From positions 1-20,024 of the forward strand of contig WRLS01000018.1 of assembly GCA_009776345.1 (NCBI GenBank): 20,024 bases of DNA, read 5' to 3'. The first letter of the stretch is position 1, and every line of letters starts with the position of its first letter. A program made the position numbers and the translations under genes. The notes under the pieces were generated by a model, which was not told where the DNA came from, searched no databases, and saw only the letters and a program-made list of their open reading frames with translations. Positions 13,421-20,024 of the stretch are shown here, one piece after another. Source of the stretch: Oscillospiraceae bacterium. Its GTDB lineage: Bacteria; Bacillota; Clostridia; Oscillospirales; Ruminococcaceae.

Positions 13421-14665
13421 TTGTACAGTCCCGGTACGTTATACTCCTTTGCGGTAATACTGCTTTTAATCCTTTCGGCGCTGGCGGCAATGGCGGAAAC
13501 CTCGGTTTCCTCAGTGGGCAAGCTCCGCCTGAAAATGCTGGCGGATAAAGGCTCGCGCGGTGCAAAAACCGCGCTCGCCCTCGTTGAGCGGTACGACAAG
13601 ACCCTCAGCACGATTTTAGTGTGCAACAATGTTGTAAACATAGCGGCGGCATCCCTTGCCACTTTGGCGTTTACCGCCATTCTCGGCGATTCCGGCGTGG
13701 TGGCCGCCACCGCGGTGATAACCGTGCTTGTTATTATTTTCGGGGAGATACTGCCAAAATCCTACGCCAGGGACCACAGCGAAAAAGTCATACTGTCCTT
13801 CGCCGGTCCGCTCAAAGCCGTCTGTGCGCTGTTCTCGCCCGTGACATTTCTTCTGATGAAACTGAGGGGCGCGGTTTCCCCTGCTGTGCAGGCGGGCCCG
13901 ACCGTCACAGAGGAGGACCTGCTCTACTTAATCGACACGGTAGAAGAGGAAGGCGTAATCGAGGAGCAGGAGCGCGACCTTGTCCAGTCCGCGCTGGAAT
14001 TCGATGAAATCGATATCAAAGATATCCTCACCCCGCGCGTGAACATGGCGGCGCTGGACGCGGACGCGCCCCCGCAGGAGATACGCGAAATGATCCTGAG
14101 TGAGGGATACTCCCGCATCCCGGTTTATGAAGAAAGCATAGACAGCATAATCGGCATCCTGTTTGCGAAGGATTATCTGCGTATATTGCTGGAGGGCGGC
14201 GAGCCCGATCTGCGTTCGATGCTCGCCAAGCCAAACTTCGTCCACCGTTCGATGAAAATATCGGACCTTCTGGCACTGCTCAAGAAAAAGCGGCAGAACA
14301 TGGCAATCGTGACAGACGATTACGGCGGGACGCTGGGGCTTATTACAACGCAGGACATCATTGAGGAAATCGTCGGGGGATTATGGGAGGATGACGAAGA
14401 AACGCCCGATGCCTTTGTAAAGCTGGGCGACGGGATTTTTGAGATCCTCGGTTCCTGCCCGCTGCGCGATTTGGAGGAACAGGAGGACTGGCAGGGCTTT
14501 GATTTTGAAGGGGATTACAGCACGGTAAATGGCTGGGCTATGCAGTTTTTCGGGCATATACCCGCCGCGGGCGAAAGCGCGGAGTACCGCGACTTAATTC
14601 TTGAGGTCCTGCAAATGGACGGCAACAGGATCGATATTCTAAAGGTCACGCGTAAATCAGCATAA
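13421..14665 (+). CDS. CNNM/HlyC-CorC family CBS-domain membrane protein
   Basis: A 414-residue protein starting at TTG 13421, with AAAGGTGG 9 bases upstream. Residues 1-130 form the DUF21/CNNM membrane domain, with SALAAMAETSVSSVGKLRLK after the first helix and IIFGEILPKSYA in the third. A regulatory pair of CBS domains follows (about 185-310; DILTPRVNMAALD, then GYSRIPVYEESID and IVTDDYGGTLGLITTQDIIEE). A CorC_HlyC domain closes the protein (about 325-410). The family handles Mg2+ or other cation transport across the membrane; the hemolysin name is historical. It opens a run of closely spaced housekeeping genes, 15 bp before proB. Confidence 0.92.
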   Translation: MYSPGTLYSFAVILLLILSALAAMAETSVSSVGKLRLKMLADKGSRGAKTALALVERYDKTLSTILVCNNVVNIAAASLATLAFTAILGDSGVVAATAVITVLVIIFGEILPKSYARDHSEKVILSFAGPLKAVCALFSPVTFLLMKLRGAVSPAVQAGPTVTEEDLLYLIDTVEEEGVIEEQERDLVQSALEFDEIDIKDILTPRVNMAALDADAPPQEIREMILSEGYSRIPVYEESIDSIIGILFAKDYLRILLEGGEPDLRSMLAKPNFVHRSMKISDLLALLKKKRQNMAIVTDDYGGTLGLITTQDIIEEIVGGLWEDDEETPDAFVKLGDGIFEILGSCPLRDLEEQEDWQGFDFEGDYSTVNGWAMQFFGHIPAAGESAEYRDLILEVLQMDGNRIDILKVTRKSA

Positions 14666-14680
14666 TATGGGGGATTTGAT

Positions 14681-15478
14681 GTGGAACGGTTAGCGGGCGC
14701 GAAAAGAATCGTAGTAAAGGTCGGCACTTCTACATTGACATACGAAACCGGGCTTGTAAATATCCGCAGGATAGAGCAGCTTGTGAAGGTGCTTTCCGAC
14801 CTTGCGAACTCCGGCAGGGAGATTATTTTTGTCACATCCGGGGCGATAAGCGTCGGCGCGGGGAAATTAAGGCTTGCGCAAAAGCCAAAAGACACCCCCG
14901 GCCGCCAAGCCGCCGCCGCTGTCGGCCAGAGCGAGCTTATGCATCTGTACGACAACCTGTTTACCTCCTACAACCATAATGTCGCGCAGGTATTGCTGAC
15001 AAAGGATGTGGTTGATGACGAGCTACGCAGGAAAAATGTCGTGAACACATTCAATCGGCTGTTGGGCTACAGGGCAATCCCCATTGTCAACGAAAACGAT
15101 ACCGTCGCGGTGGACGAGCTTGAGGGCGACCACTTCGGCGATAACGACACGCTGTCCGCTGTTGTTGCGACGCTTGTCGATGCTGATGTGCTTGTGATCC
15201 TGTCGGATTTCGATGGGCTGTTCGACGACAACCCGCGCAAAAATAAGGACGCAAAGCTTATCCCAACAGTGGCGCGCGTAGACAGCTATATTGAATCTGT
15301 CGCAAAAGGCTCCGGCAGCAGCCGCGGGACAGGCGGCATGGCAACAAAAATCCAGGCGGCAAAAATCCTGGAGGCCGCCGGCATCGATATGGCTATTATA
15401 CGCGGCAGCAGCCCCGAGCTGCTCTATGACCTGACAGAGGGAAAGCACGTCGGGACATTTTTTGACTTTAGAAATTAA
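14681..15478 (+). CDS. proB: Glutamate 5-kinase
   Basis: A 265-residue protein from GTG 14681, preceded by GGGGGA at 7 bases. It catalyses ATP-dependent phosphorylation of glutamate, the first step of proline synthesis, in the cytoplasm. Amino acid kinase motifs are all present: RIVVKVGTSTL (residues 9-19), FVTSGAISVGAGKL, PIVNENDTVAVDEL, HFGDNDTLSA, LSDFDGLFDDNPR and GTGGMATKIQAA. The length covers only the kinase domain; the C-terminal PUA domain of the ~370-residue enterobacterial form is absent, as in many Firmicutes. proA, its usual neighbour, is not in the window. The gene is followed by comEC at 21 bp. Confidence 0.95.
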   Translation: MERLAGAKRIVVKVGTSTLTYETGLVNIRRIEQLVKVLSDLANSGREIIFVTSGAISVGAGKLRLAQKPKDTPGRQAAAAVGQSELMHLYDNLFTSYNHNVAQVLLTKDVVDDELRRKNVVNTFNRLLGYRAIPIVNENDTVAVDELEGDHFGDNDTLSAVVATLVDADVLVILSDFDGLFDDNPRKNKDAKLIPTVARVDSYIESVAKGSGSSRGTGGMATKIQAAKILEAAGIDMAIIRGSSPELLYDLTEGKHVGTFFDFRN

Positions 15479-15499
15479 AGATACTTAGGAGGCCATCCC

Positions 15500-17572
15500 A
15501 TGAAGCGGCCGTTTTGTGTAATCGGCTTCCCCTTCGCTGCCGCAATGTACGCCGCTTTCTTTTTTAACGCAAGACAGGCGATGCTGCTGTCAATCGCCAT
15601 GCTTACAACAGGGCTGTTGGTTTTCATCTTGAACAAAAAGCGTATTGTAATTGTAGTTGCGCTGTTTTCCGCCGCCGGGGCTTTTGGCGCATACGCGCTT
15701 TATGACACCGCGCGCGTCAAGCCTTTTCATGATATATCCGATGAAAACGTGCTTATGGAGGGCATTGTGACTTCCGCGGCTTCACAGGGCCGCCGAATGG
15801 ATTATCTTATAGAAGCCGCTTTTCCCGCCGCCGCTGTCCCTGACGCTGTAATAAGCGTGACAAGCTATGGCGAAACCAGGGCCGTGACGGGGGATGTAAT
15901 CCGCTGTATTGTACGGCTCCGACCGACAGGCGGCGCATTTGCCCGCAACCGCAGCATCATGGCGGCGGGCGTGACAGTAACGGAAATTGTCCATCTTGAA
16001 CCGGACGCGAAGCATATCTTCCCATCTGTACGCTTGGCGCTCAGGGAGCGTTTCCGTCACAACCTGTACGCCGCACTGCCGAAAGACACGGCGGATGTTG
16101 CGGGGATGATGGTCATGAAGATCGGCGACCCTTTGGACAGGGCTGTCTACAGCCACATGAACCGCTCCGGCATTTCGCACCTTCTGGCGATTTCCGGACT
16201 GCATTTTTCAATCATAAGTATGTTCACGCTCAAGCTCCTGCAAAAAACATGGCTCCCGCGCCGTGTCCCGGAGCTTGCGACGATCCTGCTCGGCTTTGTT
16301 TTTGTAGCCCTTACGGGATTTTCGGCATCGGTGCTTCGCGCGTTTGTCATGTTCGCGGTTTACATGGGCGGCCAGTTTTCCTACAGGCGCGGCGACCCGA
16401 TCAATTCGCTGGGGTTCTCGGTGTTTTTGTTATGCGTGATATGGCCGCATTGGACGCAAACCATAAGCTTGCCGCTGTCCGCGTTGTCTACCCTGGGGAT
16501 TTTGATTTTAGGACAATCTGCATCCGACGCGCTCGGTTGGCGCTTTAAAAGCAGTCACCCGTTGCTGAAAAAACCTGTGCGTGCGCTTACATCCGCGGCG
16601 GGCGTGTCTTTTGGCGCGTATATATTTACAATGCCGCTGCTCATGCTCAGTTACGGCTGGATCTCTTTGGCGGCGCTCCCCGCGAATGTTTTGGCTGCGC
16701 CGTTTGTCGTTCCCATAATCCTGGGCGGGATTTTCTGTTCACTAATCCCTGTCTCCGTGCCTTTGATGCCTGCGGTGGCATGGGCGGCGGATTTTTGCAT
16801 ACGGTTTTTACTTCGGCTTTCGGAAATGCTCTCATCCGTGCCGTTTGCCACTATCTCCCTCGACCAGGCATGGAAGCCGATATGGCTTGGCGGGGCGGTT
16901 TGTGTTTGCGTACTGACATGGAAAATGCGGGATGTCCCGCGCATAAAATCCTGCGCCGCAATGCTGTTGCTGTGCAGTTTCAGCATCGGGGCGCTTGGCG
17001 GATTGTGGGCGGACAGGGATAAAATAGAGCTTGTGGCTTTGCCGGGTAACGGCGTGACTTTGCTGATCCGCCGCGGCCAAGCCGTATTGCTGGAGGCGCC
17101 GTCGCGCTTTGACGTTAACGCGCTCCTGCGTTATCTCGAGTTCAGGGGCATAAGGTCAATCCCGCTGTTGGTCGCCCCCGGGCATGACGGCAGGATTGAC
17201 TCCGGGATCATGGACCTTGTCGGGAGGTACCGCCCGGGTACGGTCATCGGCCCGGACGACCTCTTTGTGCTGGAGCAGCTGTCAATCGCGTCAAGCGGCA
17301 CCCCGATTTACTCCCGAGCACACGCTGTCGTAAACGCGCTGGACGGCGTGTGGATCAGCGTGGATGCGGATTCCGGGGATATACTCATAAACGCGGGGCG
17401 GAAAAGGATCCGCAAGCACAGCGGGACCCGGCCGCGCGGCACAGAAATTATCGAGGTTTTGGGCGCGGGGATTTTATCTTTGCCCGAAGGAATCGAAGGC
17501 ACCGCAACGGTTTTTGAGCCGGTGGGGCAGGCGATATATGGGGAAACCCGCGTGCTTATCCCGATTTATTGA
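15500..17572 (+). CDS. comEC: ComEC/Rec2 family DNA-uptake channel protein
   Basis: A 690-residue polytopic protein from ATG 15500 with AGGAGG 7 bases upstream. Two or three N-terminal membrane segments lead into a DUF4131/OB-like domain (about 75-180). The competence domain follows, with the hallmark HMNRSGISHLLAISGLHFS (about 215-235) and many helices to about residue 495. The C-terminal ~180 residues occupy the place of the metallo-beta-lactamase-like nuclease domain but lack an HxHxDH motif; the corresponding stretch reads APGHDGRIDSG (His562, Asp563, Asp567). DNA-strand degradation by this domain is therefore doubtful. The family moves single-stranded DNA across the membrane during transformation. 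comEC followed by holA is a common Firmicutes arrangement. Confidence 0.93.
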   Translation: MKRPFCVIGFPFAAAMYAAFFFNARQAMLLSIAMLTTGLLVFILNKKRIVIVVALFSAAGAFGAYALYDTARVKPFHDISDENVLMEGIVTSAASQGRRMDYLIEAAFPAAAVPDAVISVTSYGETRAVTGDVIRCIVRLRPTGGAFARNRSIMAAGVTVTEIVHLEPDAKHIFPSVRLALRERFRHNLYAALPKDTADVAGMMVMKIGDPLDRAVYSHMNRSGISHLLAISGLHFSIISMFTLKLLQKTWLPRRVPELATILLGFVFVALTGFSASVLRAFVMFAVYMGGQFSYRRGDPINSLGFSVFLLCVIWPHWTQTISLPLSALSTLGILILGQSASDALGWRFKSSHPLLKKPVRALTSAAGVSFGAYIFTMPLLMLSYGWISLAALPANVLAAPFVVPIILGGIFCSLIPVSVPLMPAVAWAADFCIRFLLRLSEMLSSVPFATISLDQAWKPIWLGGAVCVCVLTWKMRDVPRIKSCAAMLLLCSFSIGALGGLWADRDKIELVALPGNGVTLLIRRGQAVLLEAPSRFDVNALLRYLEFRGIRSIPLLVAPGHDGRIDSGIMDLVGRYRPGTVIGPDDLFVLEQLSIASSGTPIYSRAHAVVNALDGVWISVDADSGDILINAGRKRIRKHSGTRPRGTEIIEVLGAGILSLPEGIEGTATVFEPVGQAIYGETRVLIPIY

Positions 17573-17622
17573 ATTTCTGTATTTTATTTCACATGATATG
17601 CCGAATTTTGGAGGCGCCTGCC

Positions 17623-18663
17623 ATGCGTTTTGAATCCGAGGAAAGCTTATCTAAGTATCAAAGGGAGCAGGGCATACATGGGCTGTGCCTTTTATACGGC
17701 GCGGAGGAATATCTCGTAGACGCGTGGAAAAATCGGATCATAAAGCCGTTCCGCACAGCCGGTGCGTTTGGCTTGCATATGCTTGATGGGCGCTCGCTTG
17801 ATTGCGATGCGCTTTATGACGCGGTAGAAAGCTTACCGTTCGGTACGCCCGGGTCAAGTGAAGCCGGTGAAAAATGCGTTGTCGCCGATGACCTCGATAT
17901 GTCAAAGCTTCAGCCAAATGATCAAGACAAGCTTCTTGATGCCGCCGCCAATTTACCGCCCGGATGCGTTTTGGTTATCACGGGAAAAGGCGCCTTCGAC
18001 CCTAAATCCGCCGCCGCGAAAAAGCTGATTAAGCTTGCCGGGGAGCGTGGCATTGCCGCAGAGCTGGGGTCAAGGGGGCAATCCGGGCTTGTGCAGTTTT
18101 TAAGGAACGCCGCCAAACGCAGCGGCTGTGAGCTTTCAGCGCCGCTTGCGCGTTATATCCTCGAGCTGTGCGGCAATGACATGAACACATTGAGCAATGA
18201 GCTTCAAAAAATCTGCGCGCGTGCGGGTTACGTGCAAATTACACGCGAACATATCGACGATACCGCAACCCCGAGGGTAGAGGCCCGTGTCTTTGATTTA
18301 AGCAGGGCTATACTGAACAGCAGGCCGTCACAGGTGATGGATATACTGGCGGATTTATTTGCACTCCGCGAACAGCCCATATCTATTTTATCGGTGCTGT
18401 CGATGTCGTTCGTGGATTTATACCGCGCCAGAAACGCGCGGGATTGCGGTATGACGCAAAATGTTTTTGCGCAGAAATTTGGCTATAAATCAGAATACCG
18501 CGTGCGCTCAGCTTATAACGGAAGGCATTCTGCAGTAGCACTTGCGCACGCGCTGGAGGCGCTGTACCGTTGCGACATAAAAATAAAAAGCACCGGCATC
18601 GACGGCCGTGTGCTGATCGAGCAAACTGTTGTAAAACTGCTTGAGCTAATGAGCAGGGAGTAG
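17623..18663 (+). CDS. holA: DNA polymerase III subunit delta
   Basis: A 346-residue protein, the usual HolA length. ATG 17623 was chosen because GGAGG lies about 9 bases upstream; an earlier in-frame ATG overlapping comEC (17569) would add an atypical 18-residue tail. The opening LCLLYGAEEYLVDAWKNRII is the conserved delta N-terminus, followed by VVADDLDMSKL and CVLVITGKGAFD of the AAA+ like first domain, then ELCGNDMNTLSNELQKI and VFDLSRAIL leading into the C-terminal collar domain. Delta opens the beta clamp within the clamp loader. Helical C-terminal segments with ALEALYRCDIKIKSTG are typical. It is 2 bp from the next gene. Confidence 0.93.
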   Translation: MRFESEESLSKYQREQGIHGLCLLYGAEEYLVDAWKNRIIKPFRTAGAFGLHMLDGRSLDCDALYDAVESLPFGTPGSSEAGEKCVVADDLDMSKLQPNDQDKLLDAAANLPPGCVLVITGKGAFDPKSAAAKKLIKLAGERGIAAELGSRGQSGLVQFLRNAAKRSGCELSAPLARYILELCGNDMNTLSNELQKICARAGYVQITREHIDDTATPRVEARVFDLSRAILNSRPSQVMDILADLFALREQPISILSVLSMSFVDLYRARNARDCGMTQNVFAQKFGYKSEYRVRSAYNGRHSAVALAHALEALYRCDIKIKSTGIDGRVLIEQTVVKLLELMSRE

Positions 18664-18665
18664 TG

Positions 18666-19286
18666 ATGAAAATAGAAAAAATCTTCGTAAAACAAGCTGT
18701 TGTGGTAGAAGGCAAGTACGATAAAATCAAACTGGATTCACTGATTGACGGCTTGATAATCCCCACGCACGGCTTCCATCTGTTCCGCGACCGCGAACTG
18801 CGGGAGTTTTTGCGCGGGCTTGCTAAAAGCAGGGGGCTGATTGTCCTGACGGATTCAGACGCGGCGGGGTTTAAGATCCGCGCGTATTTGGGCGGGATGG
18901 TCCCGTCCGGGCAAATTACCAATGTCTTCATCCCCGATGTGTACGGGAAGGAGCGTAGGAAAGACGCGCACTCCGCCGAGGGCAAGCTGGGCGTGGAGGG
19001 CATGGACACAGAAACCCTGCGCAAAGCCTTCGCCGCCGCGGGCATCGCTGAAGAGAAGCCAAGAGAACAGGGGGAGCCGATTACACGCATGGACCTTTAC
19101 GAAGACGGGCTGATGGGCGGCGAAAACAGCCGCGCGTTGCGCTTCGCGCTTTATGACAGGCTGTCTTTGCCACGCAGGATAAACCTGACATCAGCGTTGC
19201 CGCTGATAAATAACCTGCTGACGAAAGAGGAGTATAAGGAGATTATCGGCGAGATTCGCCGAGGTAGCGGCGAAGTGCAACCGTAG
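18666..19286 (+). CDS. rnmV: RNase M5-like Toprim/DUF4093 protein
   Basis: A 206-residue protein. ATG 18666 is preferred over GTG 18663 because GGGAG lies about 7 bases before it. The Toprim metal site is complete: Glu15 in AVVVEGKYD and Asp63/Asp65 in IVLTDSDAAG. The C-terminal half (ITRMDLYEDGLMGGENSRAL, then NLLTKEEY) matches the DUF4093 domain of B. subtilis RnmV, which trims 5S rRNA precursors. HAEGKLGVEGM-like residues (AEGKLGVEGMDTETL) join the two. It is slightly longer than B. subtilis RnmV, and the 5S-processing role is inferred from family only. It ends the long plus-strand run. Confidence 0.82.
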   Translation: MKIEKIFVKQAVVVEGKYDKIKLDSLIDGLIIPTHGFHLFRDRELREFLRGLAKSRGLIVLTDSDAAGFKIRAYLGGMVPSGQITNVFIPDVYGKERRKDAHSAEGKLGVEGMDTETLRKAFAAAGIAEEKPREQGEPITRMDLYEDGLMGGENSRALRFALYDRLSLPRRINLTSALPLINNLLTKEEYKEIIGEIRRGSGEVQP

Positions 19287-19341
19287 GGGCGGGGTTTTCC
19301 CGCCCGAAATTCCCCTCCTTGGAGGGGTGGCGCGAAGCGCC
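19287..19341. repeat. REP-like cluster of three hairpins
   Basis: Directly after the Toprim gene stop come three short perfect stems: GGGCGGG/CCCGCCC (19287-19293 with 19299-19305), CCCCTCC-TT-GGAGGGG (19312-19327) and GGCGC-GAA-GCGCC (19329-19341). The CCCCTCCTTGGAGGGGTGG string followed by a CGCGAAGCG stem looks like a dispersed palindromic intergenic repeat I associate with many anaerobe genomes. No T-run follows any stem, so classical termination is not shown. Confidence 0.6.
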
Positions 19342-19449
19342 GGGGTGGTTTATAATGCGATTTCATCTTCGGTTAATTTTCACCGCTCAAGCCGCGGGGG
19401 CAGTTACTTTGCAACGCGGTTGCACAAGCGCGCTCCGCGACGCAATTAT

Positions 19450-19483
19450 TTACTTTCTTTTTGTCCCGCCAAAAAGAAAGTAA
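19450..19483. repeat. 14-bp perfect hairpin TTACTTTCTTTTTG / CAAAAAGAAAGTAA
   Basis: The arms at 19450-19463 and 19470-19483 enclose the loop TCCCGC. The same TTACTTT core occurs in the flanking 25-bp inverted repeats. It could be a terminator in either direction or a structural part of the surrounding repeat unit. Confidence 0.7.
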
Positions 19484-19990
19484 CAAAGAAAAACGCGGCT
19501 CAGGGGGCTGGGGGCCGCCGCCCCCGCTCGCCCCCTAAGAACCCCCGCGACCCCCCGCAGAGGCTGGAGAAGCCACACTTGCCAGCAAGACGAGCAGAAT
19601 ACAATCAATAAAATACATCTGCCTTCCGCTTTCGCCTTGCGAGGCTCAAATGCTGGGCGCGGGGAAAAAGATAATAGGATAAAAAGAAAACAAAATTTTT
19701 CCCCGCTTAATAAACCTTCAGTTAGCAGTTTAGCTTTGATGAACACTGTACAAGTAGGCACAAAGCTAAAGTAGGGAGCGACACCGGAAGCGCCCGCGCA
19801 CGTAAGAATAGCGGAAAAAGTCTTTGATTTCTTTTATTCATAATACCTTTTTTCGCGTTCGAGACCTGGAGCTCGGCTCGGCTGAGCGATTGGGCGGATT
19901 ATAGAGCTATGCTTATGACGTGCGCGATGGAAGGCACAAAGCTATGCGATTTGTCGAAATGGGGGTCCGGGGTCTCCCCGGCGCGTTTTG

Positions 19991-20016
19991 GTTACTTTGC
20001 CGCGTTGCAAAGTAAC
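19991..20016. repeat. 10-bp hairpin GTTACTTTGC / GCAAAGTAAC
   Basis: A perfect stem (19991-20000 with 20007-20016) around the loop CGCGTT, overlapping the right-hand copy of the 25-bp inverted repeat. Confidence 0.65.
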
Positions 20017-20024
20017 TGCCCCCG

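Larger units (their letters stand above)
19395..20024. repeat. Non-coding stretch of at least 630 bp bounded by 25-bp perfect inverted repeats
   Basis: Bases 19395-19419 (starting CGGGGGCAG, ending CAACGCGG) are the exact reverse complement of 20000-20024, and the right copy reaches the last base of the window, so the repeat may be longer. Between them I see no convincing gene: the frames here are low-complexity and lack ribosome binding sites. A TTACTTT core recurs five times in both orientations (19404, 19450, 19477, 19992, 20009). Other internal structure includes the hairpin at 19450-19483, a TTTAGCTTTG/CAAAGCTAAA stem (19729-19770), GC-rich runs at 19503-19560, and a 13-bp direct repeat AGGCACAAAGCTA (19756 and 19932). 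A MITE-like or other non-autonomous element is possible. Confidence 0.6.

Noticed and set aside
19327..19761. Frames of 94 and 103 codons in the terminal non-coding region
   Set aside because: Composition is driven by repeats and GC runs, no ribosome binding site, and they overlap inverted repeats.
19855..19885. GTTCGAGAC resembling a tRNA T-loop
   Set aside because: No acceptor, D or anticodon stem could be assembled around it.

Overview
The window looks like chromosomal DNA from an anaerobic Firmicute of the class Clostridia, probably Oscillospirales/Ruminococcaceae-like. This is inferred from TnpV/TnpW and MobV mobile-element pieces, a GlpB-like flavoprotein followed by a DUF1667 protein, a VTC/DUF4956/CotH operon, an RNase M5-like Toprim protein after holA, strong AGGAGG-type ribosome binding sites, and several TTG/GTG starts. 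No rRNA, tRNA or CRISPR array was seen.

Layout. (1) 1-1740, minus strand: an operon reading VTC-domain polyphosphate polymerase -> DUF4956 membrane protein -> CotH-family protein (cut by the window edge). Its promoter has a good -10 but an ACTGAA direct repeat, phased at 11/22 bp, where the -35 should be. (2) About 1723-4450: a broken mobilizable element of the Tn4451/IME type: a primase N-terminal stub, a MobV relaxase without its N-terminus, a truncated TnpV, a Nudix hydrolase gene carried between them, and TnpW with no recombinase after it. (3) 4432-7400: visibly AT-richer cargo. An overlapping set of a GrpB nucleotidyltransferase-fold protein, an MccF-like S66 peptidase and a P-loop kinase reads right; an aminoglycoside-phosphotransferase-like gene lacking its N-terminal lobe reads left. 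(4) About 7403-7694: only the last ~81 codons of lysA with its hairpin. The phosphotransferase fragment runs straight into the antisense strand of lysA, so the right island boundary is within a few bases of 7402.

(5) 7788-11704, plus strand, GC-richer: a promoter and an operon of a MATE exporter, an amidohydrolase, a GlpB-like FAD oxidoreductase and a DUF1667 four-cysteine protein. The GlpA-type dehydrogenase that usually accompanies the last two is absent. An inverted array of AGGTTTN heptamers follows. (6) 12034-13354: a small protein, a short-chain dehydrogenase and a 52-residue basic protein, closed by a strong terminator. (7) 13363-19286: a promoter and a long run of CNNM/HlyC-type CBS membrane protein, proB (no PUA domain), comEC (degenerate C-terminal hydrolase domain), holA and an RNase M5-like gene. 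(8) 19287-20024: no credible gene. It holds REP-like hairpins and a stretch of at least 630 bp bounded by perfect 25-bp inverted repeats, the right one ending on the last base of the window.

Housekeeping genes occupy the right half. The left half is an accessory island assembled from mobile-element debris and small-molecule-modifying enzymes (Nudix, GrpB, MccF-like, kinase, APH-like), which together suggest a drug- or nucleotide-conjugate-detoxifying cargo. That function is inference, not demonstrated by the sequence.
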